Shown here in pieces: positions 51,884 to 60,633 of a DNA stretch of 64,000 bases; positions within the stretch are counted from its first letter, which is position 1; every line of letters starts with the position of its first letter. The position numbers and the translations under genes were made by a program. The stretch spans positions 3,844,001 through 3,908,000 of the forward strand of contig NZ_CP108488.1 of the NCBI RefSeq assembly GCF_035987325.1, in the 5' to 3' direction. The notes under the pieces were generated by a model. That model was not told the DNA's origin, did no database searches, and was given only the letters and a program-made list of their open reading frames with translations. This DNA is from Streptomyces sp. NBC_01244. GTDB lineage: Bacteria > Actinomycetota > Actinomycetes > Streptomycetales > Streptomycetaceae.

Positions 51884-54259
51884 ATGTCGACACCGCACCG
51901 CTCCCCGCGCCGCCGCTCCCTGCTCGGCTCGGCGCTCGCCGCCCTGGTCACGACAGTGGCCGTGTGCGCCGGAGACGCCGTGGCGCGCGTCTTCCCGTAC
52001 GGGCCGCGCCACCGCAGCATCAACGACCTCGGCAATCAGTTCGTGCCCTTCCACGCGCACCTGTGGGACCTGCTGCACGGGCGCGCCCCGGGCGGACTGC
52101 TGCTGAACTGGCAGTCCGGGTACGGGACCAGCTTCCTGCCCGACTTCGGGACCTACCTGACCAGCCCGTTCGCGGTCCTGGTGGGGCTGTTCCCGCGCCA
52201 GGACATCGACCTCGCGGTGTACGTGGTCACCGTGCTCAAGGCGGCGGCCGCCGCGGCGGCGATGGCCTGGCTGCTGCGCACCCAGCGGCGCGGGCCGGCG
52301 TGGGCGGCGGGGCTGCTCGGGGCCTCGTACGCGCTGTGCGGCTGGTCGGTGATCGAGGCCTCGTACAACCCGATGTGGATGGACGGGCTGATCGCCTTCC
52401 CGCTCCTGTGTCTGACGGGTGAGTGGGCGCTGCGCTCGCGCCGGCCGGTGGCGGCCGTCGTGGTGGTGGCGCTCTGCTGGACGGCGAACTTCTACACCGC
52501 CTACATGGCGACGCTGGGCGCGGTCCTGGTGCTGCTGGTCCGGCTACTGCTCACCCGGGAGGGCGTGAAGGACCGGCTACGGGGCCTTGCGCGGGCGGCG
52601 CTGACCACCACGCTGGGCGTCGCCCTGTCGGCGCCGGTGCTCGTCCCCCTCTTCCTCAGCTCGAAGCAGGCCTACCCGGGGTGGTTCAAGCCGTTCGTGC
52701 CGGTGGCGACCGAGGACATGCTGGCCCGGCTGCTGCCCGCCACCTACTCCTTCTCCTCCCCCGCCCTGTTCATCGGCACCGGGACCCTGCTGCTCGCGGC
52801 GGCCCTGCCCTTCCACCGGGCCGTGGCCGGGCGGGAGCGGCTGGTGTGGACGGGGCTCGTCCTGCTGGTGCTGCTGTCCTTCCAGTGGATGCCGACGCAC
52901 CTGGCCTGGCACCTCTTCGCGACGCCCAACGGCAGCCCGTACCGGCAGACCTTCGTGCTGGCCGGGATCGTGGTGATGGCCGCCTGGGCGGGGCTCGCGG
53001 CCGGCCCGCCGGGGGCGCGGGCGCTGGCGGGCGGGGCGGCGGCCTTGGCGGTGGTGCTGCTCGCGGCGAGCGGGAGCGGGCTCGCGACCCCGTGGGGGCT
53101 CGCCCTCTTCGGCGGCGGCCTGGCCCTGGCGGGCGCCGCCTGGTGGGCGCTGCGCCACCGGCGCCTGGTGCTGCCCGCGGCGGCCGTGCTGGCGCTGGTG
53201 CTGCTGGCCCAGGCGGCGGCGACCACCGCCAACGGCCAGCGGGGCAAGCTGGCGGGCCTGGACGACTACCCGGTGTGGGGCGCGGCGCACACCGCGCGCG
53301 CCGGGGCCCTGGCGGGAGCCGAGGGGTGGCCCGCGTACCGCACGGACGCCGGGCGGCCGGCGCTGACCGGCAACGACCCGATGCTGCTGGGCGGGGAGGG
53401 CGGCGCGTACTACAGCAGCCACACCCCGGACCTGTTCACGCGGACCATGGTGGCCCTCGGGGCGGGCTGGACCTCGCGCGGCCGCAATGTGCAGAGCCTC
53501 GACAATCCGGTGACGGACGCCGTGTTCTCCGTCGGGGCCCGGCTGCGGCCCGACGGCACGGTGACCCGCGCCGAGGTCCCGCCACTGGTCACGGTCCGCC
53601 CGCCGGGCCCGGAACCGGCGTACGGGGCCTCTCCCTTCGCCAACCAGGAGCTGCTGCTGGGCGCGCGGGTCTACGAGGATCCGCTCTCCCCCGGGGTCTG
53701 CCGGGCGGGGACGGAGGCCTTCCTGTGGGCCCCGGAGTACAACGGGACGGCCCGGCTGGCGGACGGACCGGCCTTCCGGCTGAACGCCAACCCGCCGCGC
53801 AACAGGGCCGCCCTGCAGCCCCTGGGGATCTCCCGCGGCCCTGCCTCGGCGCTGGTCTTCGAGCAGGCCGCTCCGGCGCACCGGCAGCTGGCCTGCCTGG
53901 ACCGCTCCCTGCTGGCGGCGGCCGTCGGCCGGATGCGCGCCACGGCGGCGGTCTCCGTACGGGTCGGCTCCTCGGGCGTCCGCGCGGTGCTCCCGCCGGG
54001 CAGCACGGGCACGGCGGTGCTCTCCGCCCCCGCGATCGCGGGCTGGACCTGCAACGGCCGCCCCGCCGCCGCCCGGCTGGGCCTGATCGCGATCCCGCTG
54101 GACGGCCACACCACCGGCATCGACTGCACCTTCCGGCCCCCGGGCCTCGTCCCGGGCGCGGCGGTCGCCGTGACGGCCCTGCTGGGCCTGCTCGCCCTGC
54201 TCGGGCCGCCCGGCCGGCCCGGGCCGCTCGCGTCGGTCCGGCGGCGTCGCCGGACCTGA
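51884..54259 (+). CDS. YfhO-family membrane protein (probable glycosyltransferase-like)
   Basis: The 791-residue polytopic protein has an N-terminal helix and the conserved extracytoplasmic loop HRSINDLGNQFVPFHAHLWD followed by NWQSGYGTSFLPDFGTYLTS. About a dozen membrane helices and a large soluble C-terminal domain ending in another helix follow. This is the YfhO/DUF6541 layout of GT-C-like enzymes, which transfer sugars from polyprenyl carriers to wall polymers. The ATG at 51884 (MSTPHRSPRRRSLLG) is used although its ribosome-binding site is weak. It diverges from the SurA-like lipoprotein. The acceptor is unknown. Confidence 0.85.
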   Translation: MSTPHRSPRRRSLLGSALAALVTTVAVCAGDAVARVFPYGPRHRSINDLGNQFVPFHAHLWDLLHGRAPGGLLLNWQSGYGTSFLPDFGTYLTSPFAVLVGLFPRQDIDLAVYVVTVLKAAAAAAAMAWLLRTQRRGPAWAAGLLGASYALCGWSVIEASYNPMWMDGLIAFPLLCLTGEWALRSRRPVAAVVVVALCWTANFYTAYMATLGAVLVLLVRLLLTREGVKDRLRGLARAALTTTLGVALSAPVLVPLFLSSKQAYPGWFKPFVPVATEDMLARLLPATYSFSSPALFIGTGTLLLAAALPFHRAVAGRERLVWTGLVLLVLLSFQWMPTHLAWHLFATPNGSPYRQTFVLAGIVVMAAWAGLAAGPPGARALAGGAAALAVVLLAASGSGLATPWGLALFGGGLALAGAAWWALRHRRLVLPAAAVLALVLLAQAAATTANGQRGKLAGLDDYPVWGAAHTARAGALAGAEGWPAYRTDAGRPALTGNDPMLLGGEGGAYYSSHTPDLFTRTMVALGAGWTSRGRNVQSLDNPVTDAVFSVGARLRPDGTVTRAEVPPLVTVRPPGPEPAYGASPFANQELLLGARVYEDPLSPGVCRAGTEAFLWAPEYNGTARLADGPAFRLNANPPRNRAALQPLGISRGPASALVFEQAAPAHRQLACLDRSLLAAAVGRMRATAAVSVRVGSSGVRAVLPPGSTGTAVLSAPAIAGWTCNGRPAAARLGLIAIPLDGHTTGIDCTFRPPGLVPGAAVAVTALLGLLALLGPPGRPGPLASVRRRRRT

Positions 54260-54280
54260 CCCGGCGAGGGCGAAAGCACG

Positions 54281-54358
54281 ACCTGCACCCGCCGGAGCGT
54301 CAGAGCGACCTGCACCCGCCGGAGCGTCAGAGCAAGTGCACCGGCCTGAGCGTCAGCG
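54281..54358. repeat. 27-bp tandem repeats between the YfhO and kinase genes
   Basis: A unit beginning ACCTGCACCCGCCGGAGCGT occurs at 54281-54307 and 54308-54334 with one change. A third, degenerate copy from 54335 runs into the kinase stop region. It contains no gene. Confidence 0.8.
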
Positions 54359-55861
54359 GACCTGGCCCAGCCAGAGCAGGGTCCGGCGGACCTCCTCGGT
54401 GAAGGGGTGGTTCGGGCCGTGCAGGCGTTCCCCGTCGAAGAGGAGGCGGGCCAGGGTGTCGTGGGCCGCCGGGCGGTCGCCGAGGGAGAGCAGCAGGTGC
54501 GCTATCCGGCGGCGCACCTCCAGCGGGAGGCCCGGGTCCGGGTTCGCGTAGTGGTTCTCGAAGAGCGGCAGCAGCGCGCGGTACTCGGCGAGGGCGGCCG
54601 CCGGTTCGCCGAGCTGTTCCAGGCACTGGGCCGCGTCGTAGCGGAAGCGCAGGGACTGCGGGTCGCCGGCCGGGAACTCCTCCGCGAGCCGGCGCAGTTC
54701 GGGCAGGGCGCGGCGGTACTGGCCGTCGTCCATCAGGGTGGCCGCGTACTGCTTGCGCAGGGAGCGGACCACCGGCGAGTGCGCGCCGTGCTGCTCGGCC
54801 GCCGCCGGGAGGATGCCGCCGAGGATGTCCACCGCCTGGGTGAGCATGCCCTGGTCGAGGAGCTTCTTGGCCTCCTCGACGGCCGCCGGGACGTCCGGCC
54901 GCGGCGGCTGGGGCGGAGTCGCCGGCCGGGGCGGAATCACGTGGGCGCGGTCGGGCCAGGGGGCCTGCGGGCGCAGGAAGGGCCGGGTCGGGTCGAGGGG
55001 GCCGGTGGGGGCGCCCGAGCCGTGGTGGGGCAGCAGCGGCGCGAGGGAGGCGTACACCGCCTGAGCGGAGGCGGGCCGGTCCTGCGGGTCCTTGGCCAGC
55101 AGGTTCAGGAGTACGGCTTCCAACTGCTGCGGGACCTCGGGGCGCAACTGGCGCACCGGGAGCGGGGGCTCGTACAGGTGGCGGTGGAGCACCCCGAGCG
55201 CGGTGGAGCCCGCGAAGGGGACGTTGCCGGACAGCAGCTCGTACAGGACCACGCCGAGCGCGTAGAGGTCGGTGTGCGGGCCGACGGCCCCGCCCATGGC
55301 CTGTTCGGGGGCCATGTACGCGGGGCTGCCGATCGGCGAACCGGTGCTGGTGAGGCGGGTGGTGTCGGTGTCCATCACGGAGGCGACACCGAGGTCCAGG
55401 ACGAGCACGGTCCCGTCCGGGCGGACCATGACGTTGCGCGGCTTCAGGTCCCGGTGGACGATCGGCACCGCGTGCACGGCCGACAGCACCGAGCACAGCT
55501 GCGCGATGACCGACACCGCCCAGGGCCACGGGTACGGGTCGTGCTCGGCGAGGTGGTCGGCGAGGTCGGCGCCCTCCACGTACTGCATGACGAGGTACAG
55601 CTCGTCCCCGTCGCTGCCCGCGTCGTGCACGGTGACCAGCCCGGGGTGGTCCACCTGCGCGGTGACCCGGCATTCGCGCACGAAGCGGCGGCGCAGCTCC
55701 TCGGCCACGGAGCCGGGGCCGGCCACCTTGTCGGGGCGCAGCAGTTTGACCGCGACGCGGCGGTCCAGGCGCCGGTCGTAGGCCGTCCAGACCTGGCCCA
55801 TGCCGCCCTGGCCGAGGATGGTGGCGAGCTGGTAGCGGTCGCCGATGAGCCGGTCCGTCAC
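54353..55861 (-). CDS. Ser/Thr protein kinase with C-terminal TPR-like region
   Basis: The 502-residue protein begins VTDRLIGDRYQLATILGQGG. The kinase domain (about 9-275) has ILGQGGMGQVW, VAVKLLRPDK with the ATP lysine, IVHRDLKPRNVMV with the catalytic Asp, LVLDLGVASV where DLG replaces DFG, and SPAYMAPEQAMGG. No transmembrane helix is present. The C-terminal 160 residues (VEEAKKLLDQGMLTQAVDIL, YRRALPELRRLAEEFPAGDP, AALAEYRALLPLFENHY) look like tetratricopeptide repeats for protein contacts. The GTG at 55861 overlaps the stop of the upstream membrane protein, a likely partner. Confidence 0.93.
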   Translation of the reverse strand: MTDRLIGDRYQLATILGQGGMGQVWTAYDRRLDRRVAVKLLRPDKVAGPGSVAEELRRRFVRECRVTAQVDHPGLVTVHDAGSDGDELYLVMQYVEGADLADHLAEHDPYPWPWAVSVIAQLCSVLSAVHAVPIVHRDLKPRNVMVRPDGTVLVLDLGVASVMDTDTTRLTSTGSPIGSPAYMAPEQAMGGAVGPHTDLYALGVVLYELLSGNVPFAGSTALGVLHRHLYEPPLPVRQLRPEVPQQLEAVLLNLLAKDPQDRPASAQAVYASLAPLLPHHGSGAPTGPLDPTRPFLRPQAPWPDRAHVIPPRPATPPQPPRPDVPAAVEEAKKLLDQGMLTQAVDILGGILPAAAEQHGAHSPVVRSLRKQYAATLMDDGQYRRALPELRRLAEEFPAGDPQSLRFRYDAAQCLEQLGEPAAALAEYRALLPLFENHYANPDPGLPLEVRRRIAHLLLSLGDRPAAHDTLARLLFDGERLHGPNHPFTEEVRRTLLWLGQVR

Positions 55862-56496
55862 GGGCGGGGGCCCTCGTTGTGGGGCGGCTGCTGGCGGCGC
55901 AGGAGCTCGCTGAGCTCGTCGAGTTCGGCGCGGACCTGCCCGATGCGCGGGGGCGGCGTCGGGGCGGGCGCGGACTCGGGGGCCTGCTGCGGGGCGGGCT
56001 GCTGGGGCTGGTGCTGCGGCTGCTGCGGCTGCGGCTGCCGCGGGGCGGTCTGGGCCGCCGGCGGGTATCCGTAGGCGGGCCCGGCCTGCTGCTGGGGCGG
56101 TACGTAGGGGGAGGCGGGCGGCGGGTACCAGCCGGCCGCGGCGGGCCCGGCCTTGAGCGCCTCGAAATGCCGGATCTCGGCGACCAGGTAGTAGATGCAC
56201 ACCACGAGGCCGTTCAGGAGCGTGCCGAAGGCCCCCGCGTTGCCCTGCCAGGCGCTGGCGTCCGGGGTCGGGTCCGCGCCGATCAGCGCCAGCGAGAGGA
56301 CCTCGGCCGCGCAGGAGGCCCCGAACAGCCACCAGTCCCGGGGTTTGCGGGTGACCAGCGCGAGCCGCAGCATCGTCCCCCAGGCGAGGAACCCGCAGCT
56401 CAGGATGGGCAGCAGCGCGAACAGCACGCGGAGCGCCACCACGCCCCCGGTACTGGGCTGGTGACCGTGGGGCGGCGGGGTGCCGGGGCCGTGCAT
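55858..56496 (-). CDS. Membrane protein with Pro/Gln-rich tail, co-translated with the kinase
   Basis: The 212-residue product has three hydrophobic segments (VLFALLPILSCGFLAWGTML, WWLFGASCAAEVLSLALIGA, FGTLLNGLVVCIYYLVAEIR). A cytoplasmic tail rich in Pro, Gln and Tyr (YVPPQQQAGPAYGYPPAA, then QPQPQQPQHQPQQP) follows, ending in a short helix (VRAELDELSELLRRQQPP). Its stop overlaps the kinase start by 4 bp. It may anchor or feed signals to the kinase; the tail helix could bind the kinase's repeat domain. No family recognised. Confidence 0.8.
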   Translation of the reverse strand: MHGPGTPPPHGHQPSTGGVVALRVLFALLPILSCGFLAWGTMLRLALVTRKPRDWWLFGASCAAEVLSLALIGADPTPDASAWQGNAGAFGTLLNGLVVCIYYLVAEIRHFEALKAGPAAAGWYPPPASPYVPPQQQAGPAYGYPPAAQTAPRQPQPQQPQHQPQQPAPQQAPESAPAPTPPPRIGQVRAELDELSELLRRQQPPHNEGPRP

Positions 56497-56668
56497 CGCT
56501 GCTCCTGACGGGCCGTGCGGAGGAAGGGTGGAGGAAGGGCGAGAAGGACTGAGAAGTGCGGAGGATTCCGGGTCTGAGGGTATACAGCGTTCCCGGCCGG
56601 GAGTGAGGGGATGCGCTCAACCGTTGTACGGTCGCAGCCCGGCCGGGCCGCGACGCCGGCCCGCGCGC

Positions 56669-58831
56669 TCACTCCGGCCGGACCGTACCGTCCGACAGCC
56701 CGTCGTACAGCCCCTGTACGAGCTGCTCCCCGAGCCGGGCCGCCAGCCGCAGGGCGTCCTCGAACTCGGCCAGCGCCCGGAACCGCGCCCCGTAGACCTC
56801 CTGCTCGGTCCGTGGCAGCCGGGGCAGTTCGAGGCGGCGCACGTCGAGCCGGGTCGTGGTGGAGGCGTGGCTGCTGGCACGGCGGTTGTTTGCGGTGGCG
56901 CGCAGGAAGCCGGCCAGGAACCAGGGGTCCAGCGCGGCCGGATCGGGCCGCAGCAACTGCAGGCCCCGGCCGAGCGCCGCCCCGGCGGTGGCCGCGTCGA
57001 CCACGCGGGCCACGCCCGCGCCTCCGGTGAGCGGGACGACCACGTCGCCCGGTGCGGTGAGCAGCGGCGCCTCCGCGGCGGCGGCCAGGGTGCCGGTGGG
57101 TCCGGTGCCGGCGCTCACGTCGTACTCGGTCAGGACGGGGGCCCGGCCCGCGCCGGCGCCGGTGCCCGTGGAGAGGAGCAGGGCTCCGGCGCGGGCGAGT
57201 TCGCCGACGGTGGTCATCGGCAGCCGGGCCGGCGCCGCGGCGGGCCGGTCCGGTGGGGCGGCGGGCGGGGCGGGCGGGGTGAGCCGGGCCGCGCGGGTCA
57301 GCGTCGAGTCCAGCCGGTCCCGTACGGCGGTCAGCTCGGCCACGCCGCCGCCCGCGGCGGGCGGCGGCAGGTGGCGGGCCGGGGTCAGGTCCACATCGTC
57401 GTCGAGCAGTTCCACTACGGGCACCACGCGGCGCACGCCCGGGAGGTCCGGGACGTCGGGGGCCGGGCCGCCGCGCTCGTACGCCGTCCAGGCCTCCTCG
57501 ACCGCGCCGTGCACGGCGGCCCAGCCGGCCCGCCCCGGACCCGGTCCGGGACCGTCGGCGAGTGCGGTGGTGTCCACGAGGAGCAGCCCGGCGGGGGCCG
57601 CCGCGTGGGGGGCGGGCCTGCGCAGCACCCACAGGTGCAGCGGGATCCCGTACGGAGGCGCGGCGCCGGCCGGAAGGGCCACGACGGCCCGCAGCGCGCC
57701 CCGGCGCAGCAGGTCGGCCCGGATGCGGCGGCCCGAGCGGCGGGCGGCGGCGGCGGGCGGCATGAGCAGGACGGCGGTGCCGCCCTCGCGCAGGTGGGCG
57801 AGGGCGTGCTGGACCCAGGCGAGTTCGGATTCGGCGCGGGCGGGCAGCCCGTACTCCCAGCGCGGGTCGTAGGCCAGCTCCTCGTGGCCCCAGTTGCGTT
57901 CGTTGAACGGCGGGTGGCAGAGCACGGCGTCGACCGGTTCGGCGGCGGGGCGCGCGAAGGCGTCGGCGCGCAGGCTGTCGGCGGCGGCCGCGCGGACCGG
58001 CGCGTCCGACTGCAGGGCGAGGCGCAGGGCGGCGAGCGAGGCGAGCTCGGGCGAACTGTCCTGCACGTAGCGGGCGGTGGCTCCGGGGACGGCCCGCAGC
58101 AGGCTGCCGGTGCCGCAGGCCGGGTCCAGGACGGTCCGGGCCGAGGGGCCGGCGAGGGCGGCCATGAGGGTGGCGAGGCCGTCCGGAGTGAGCGTGTACT
58201 GCCGGGGGTTGGCTTCGAGGTGGCGGCCGAGCAGGAACTCGAAGGCTCCCCTGGTGCCGAGTTCGGCGGCGAGTTCGGCGGCGGCCCGCAGGAAGGGCAT
58301 CGCGGTGGGCCGCAGGGGGCCGGTGGCTCCGAGCGGGTGCGCGGGCCCGAACCGCAGGGCGAGCACCCGGTCGACGGCGGGTGCCAGCAGGGTGGCCATC
58401 CGCGCGTCGGAGACGGCCGAGGCCTCCAGCCACTCCATGGGCCGGTCCCGTACGAGGAGCAGCGCGCTCCCGGCTTTGACGAGCGCGGCCACGGAGCCGC
58501 CGGGGTGGGAGGCGACGTACTGCCAGACGCGTTCGCGCAGCGGGACTTCGGCGAGCTTGCCCTGGGCCCGGAGCCAGCCGGTGACCTCCGCCAGGGCGAA
58601 GGAGGGGCTGGTGTCGGTGCCGCCGACGGGACGGGGGAAGTCGGCGTGCCGGCGGCGCCAGTTGCTCACGGCGGCGCGGCCGACTCCCGCGAGGCGGGCG
58701 ATCTCGGCGGCGGTGACTTCGGGGGTGGCGGCTTCGGAGGACGCGGCTTCGGTGGTGTCGGTGGGGGTGGAGGGTGCGTCGGGGGTGGAGGGGGTGGCTG
58801 GGGCCTCGGTGGGGGGCTTCTGCTCCGGCAT
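56669..58831 (-). CDS. N-6 DNA methylase-like protein with HTH and altered catalytic motif
   Basis: The protein of about 720 residues has a Thr/Pro-rich start and a helix-turn-helix-like region (TAAEIARLAGVGRAAVSNWR, about 40-60). An HsdM-type methylase core follows: TPDGLATLMAALAG and VLDPACGTGSLLRAVPG (motif I, about 236-242). Motif IV, normally NPPF or NPPY, here reads VDAVLCHPPFNERNW (306-309), one base change from NPPF. The C-terminal region resembles a target-recognition half (TVGELARAGALLLS, FLRATANNRRASSHA). No restriction subunit is nearby. It may be a non-catalytic DNA-binding protein. Start codons at 58831 and 58843 both lack a clear ribosome-binding site. Confidence 0.82.
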   Translation of the reverse strand: MPEQKPPTEAPATPSTPDAPSTPTDTTEAASSEAATPEVTAAEIARLAGVGRAAVSNWRRRHADFPRPVGGTDTSPSFALAEVTGWLRAQGKLAEVPLRERVWQYVASHPGGSVAALVKAGSALLLVRDRPMEWLEASAVSDARMATLLAPAVDRVLALRFGPAHPLGATGPLRPTAMPFLRAAAELAAELGTRGAFEFLLGRHLEANPRQYTLTPDGLATLMAALAGPSARTVLDPACGTGSLLRAVPGATARYVQDSSPELASLAALRLALQSDAPVRAAAADSLRADAFARPAAEPVDAVLCHPPFNERNWGHEELAYDPRWEYGLPARAESELAWVQHALAHLREGGTAVLLMPPAAAARRSGRRIRADLLRRGALRAVVALPAGAAPPYGIPLHLWVLRRPAPHAAAPAGLLLVDTTALADGPGPGPGRAGWAAVHGAVEEAWTAYERGGPAPDVPDLPGVRRVVPVVELLDDDVDLTPARHLPPPAAGGGVAELTAVRDRLDSTLTRAARLTPPAPPAAPPDRPAAAPARLPMTTVGELARAGALLLSTGTGAGAGRAPVLTEYDVSAGTGPTGTLAAAAEAPLLTAPGDVVVPLTGGAGVARVVDAATAGAALGRGLQLLRPDPAALDPWFLAGFLRATANNRRASSHASTTTRLDVRRLELPRLPRTEQEVYGARFRALAEFEDALRLAARLGEQLVQGLYDGLSDGTVRPE

Positions 58832-58866
58832 GTGCGCGAGCATACCGCTGCAAAGAGGAGAGACCC

Positions 58867-58881
58867 ATTCACAGTGTGAAT
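58867..58881. promoter_or_regulatory. 15-bp palindrome in the methylase/lipoprotein divergent promoter
   Basis: ATTCACAGTGTGAAT is a perfect palindrome about a central G. It lies 36 bp before the methylase start and 22 bp upstream of the lipoprotein -35 box. A regulator site is likely by symmetry and position; the protein is unknown. Confidence 0.5.
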
Positions 58882-58903
58882 TTAACAATCTCTCAGGAAC
58901 TTG

Positions 58904-58932
58904 TTGACTCGGTTCACAGGCTCTGCTGTGAT
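58904..58932 (+). promoter_or_regulatory. Promoter of the two-repeat lipoprotein gene with overlapping inverted repeat
   Basis: TTGACT (58904-58909) and TGTGAT (58927-58932) are 17 bp apart. CACAG (58915-58919) and CTGTG (58926-58930) form an inverted repeat that covers the -10 box, a suitable repressor position. Confidence 0.55.
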
Positions 58933-58975
58933 GACCACATCGAACAGGTCGTCAGATGAGGCAGGAGCCACACAC

Positions 58976-59677
58976 ATGTCCCATACCACGCGCAGCAGTT
59001 GGACCGCCCGAAACGCCCACAAGGTCCTGACGGGCTGCGGCGCGGCCATCGCCCTGGTGACGCTCAGCGCGTGCGGCGGCGCCGACACCACCACCGACAA
59101 GGGCGCCGACGCGGCCGCCTCGAAGCCGGCCAAGTCGAGCAGCGCCCCGGCCGCCGACGCGGGCAAGGCCAAGTCGGCCATCAAGGGCACCGGCACCTTC
59201 CAGGTCGGCTCCGACGTCCAGCCGGGCCTCTACCGCTCGACGGGCAACACGGCCGACGCCAACTGCTACTGGGAGCGCGCCAAGGACTCCAAGGGCGAGG
59301 CCGACTCGACCATCGACAACGACAACGCCGTCGGCTCCACTTACGTGGCCATCGCCGCCACCGACAAGATCTTCAAGACCGAGGGCTGCAAGGGCTGGGA
59401 GCTCGTGGACCCGAAGGCCAAGGGCACCCCGAAGGCCGAGATCTCCGGCGAGGCCGGCATGCTCAAGGTCGGCGTCGACGTCGCCCCGGGCACCTACAAG
59501 TCCGCCGGCTCCACCGAGGACGGCAGCGGCTGCTACTGGGAGCGCACCAAGGATGCGACCGGCAGCACCGAAACGATCATCGCCAACGACAACCCCGAGG
59601 GGCAGGCCGTCGTGACGATCGCCGCCGGGGACGGCTTCTTCAAGACCGCCGACTGCCAGGACTGGAAGAAGGGCTGA
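58976..59677 (+). CDS. Secreted lipoprotein with two repeated domains
   Basis: The 233-residue product has a lipoprotein signal ending LVTLSACGG (lipobox LSAC). A Lys/Ala/Ser linker is followed by two copies of a 70-residue unit: FQVGSDVQPGLYRSTGNTAD and NCYWERAKDSKGEADSTID in the first, LKVGVDVAPGTYKSAGSTED and CYWERTKDATGSTETIIAND in the second. Each copy has two cysteines likely to form a disulfide. AGGAG lies eight bases before the ATG. Such repeats occur in secreted actinobacterial proteins of unknown role. It diverges from the methylase-like gene. Confidence 0.85.
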   Translation: MSHTTRSSWTARNAHKVLTGCGAAIALVTLSACGGADTTTDKGADAAASKPAKSSSAPAADAGKAKSAIKGTGTFQVGSDVQPGLYRSTGNTADANCYWERAKDSKGEADSTIDNDNAVGSTYVAIAATDKIFKTEGCKGWELVDPKAKGTPKAEISGEAGMLKVGVDVAPGTYKSAGSTEDGSGCYWERTKDATGSTETIIANDNPEGQAVVTIAAGDGFFKTADCQDWKKG

Positions 59678-59702
59678 TCAAAGCCCTGACGCAGGGAATT
59701 GC

Positions 59703-59770
59703 AGGGGGTGGTCCGGGGCCCGGCACAGGGTGCCCCAGGACCTGACGAAGGGGGTGGTCCGGGGCCCGGC
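59703..59770. repeat. 22-bp perfect direct repeat
   Basis: AGGGGGTGGTCCGGGGCCCG plus two bases occurs at 59703-59724 and again at 59749-59770, between the lipoprotein and the HNH nuclease genes. Confidence 0.85.
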
Positions 59771-59806
59771 CGAAACGGCGGCCCGGGACCCGACCCAGCG
59801 GGTGGA

Positions 59807-60523
59807 TCAGCGCAGCCGCTCCGGCGGGCGGGTGGGGTTGCCCCCGGTCGGCAGGCGCTCCCCGGGACAGCCGGTCAGCACCCGCTTCATCGCGTCGCGT
59901 TCACCGGCCGTGACCCACAGACCGTACTTCCGCTTGACCGCGATCTGGGACGCGACGTAGCGGCAGCGGTACCCGCGGTCCGGCGGAAGCCAGGTGGCCG
60001 CGTCACCGTCCCCCTTCTTGCGGTTGGCCGCGGCGTCGACCGCCAGCAGGTTCAGCGGATCATTGGCGAAGGCGATCCGCTTGCCCTTGTCCCAGCCGCC
60101 GGCCCCTTTCTGCCAGGCGTCGGAGAGGGCCACGACGTGATCGATGTCCACGCCGGTGCGGCCCCGCTCGTGCGTGATGCGGGCCCCGGTGTAAGGGTCC
60201 TTCTCCAGCACCCCGGTCAGCACCTTGCAGCCGTCCTTGAAGGTGGTCCGGGCCAAGTCCCGCTTGAGGATGTCCTCGCGGGTACCGCAGCCGCTGCCGT
60301 CCGTGTCCAGCCAGCCCTTGCCGAACCGCTCGCGCGCGTACCCCGTCTTCGGTGCCCGCCCCTTGACCGCGAGCCCGTCCACCGAGGCCAGGGCCACCGG
60401 CCCGTTCGCCGGGCCGCGGGCGTTCGCACCCGCACCGGCGCCGGGTCCGGGGATCCCCGTACAGCCGGAGAGCGCGACGGCCGGGGCGAGCAGGAGGGCG
60501 GGAAGCAGCAGGCGGGGACGCAT
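59807..60523 (-). CDS. Secreted HNH-family nuclease, probable lipoprotein
   Basis: The 238-residue product starts MRPRLLLPALLLAPAVALSG with a lipobox (LSGC). The mature part has RTGVDIDHVVALSDAWQKGA, AFANDPLNLLAVDAAANRKK and YRCRYVASQIAVKRKYGLWV, the DUF1524-type HNH motif with His, Asn and His/Lys positions for metal binding and catalysis. Streptomycetes secrete such nucleases, perhaps to recycle DNA or destroy incoming DNA. It is transcribed alone, convergent with the lipoprotein gene. Confidence 0.88.
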   Translation of the reverse strand: MRPRLLLPALLLAPAVALSGCTGIPGPGAGAGANARGPANGPVALASVDGLAVKGRAPKTGYARERFGKGWLDTDGSGCGTREDILKRDLARTTFKDGCKVLTGVLEKDPYTGARITHERGRTGVDIDHVVALSDAWQKGAGGWDKGKRIAFANDPLNLLAVDAAANRKKGDGDAATWLPPDRGYRCRYVASQIAVKRKYGLWVTAGERDAMKRVLTGCPGERLPTGGNPTRPPERLR

Positions 60524-60633
60524 AGGACAAGATCATAAACTCCATGGCTTTACGGGGCGTTCCGACTCTCCAGCGGGCGAACCACCCCAAACGGGCGTAG
60601 CGTCGCAAACGGGATTACGGAAGGAGCCCGAGC

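Noticed and set aside
54281..54358. Could the 27-bp repeats be a short CRISPR array?
   Set aside because: The units are directly adjacent without spacers, only two are well conserved, and no cas genes are present.
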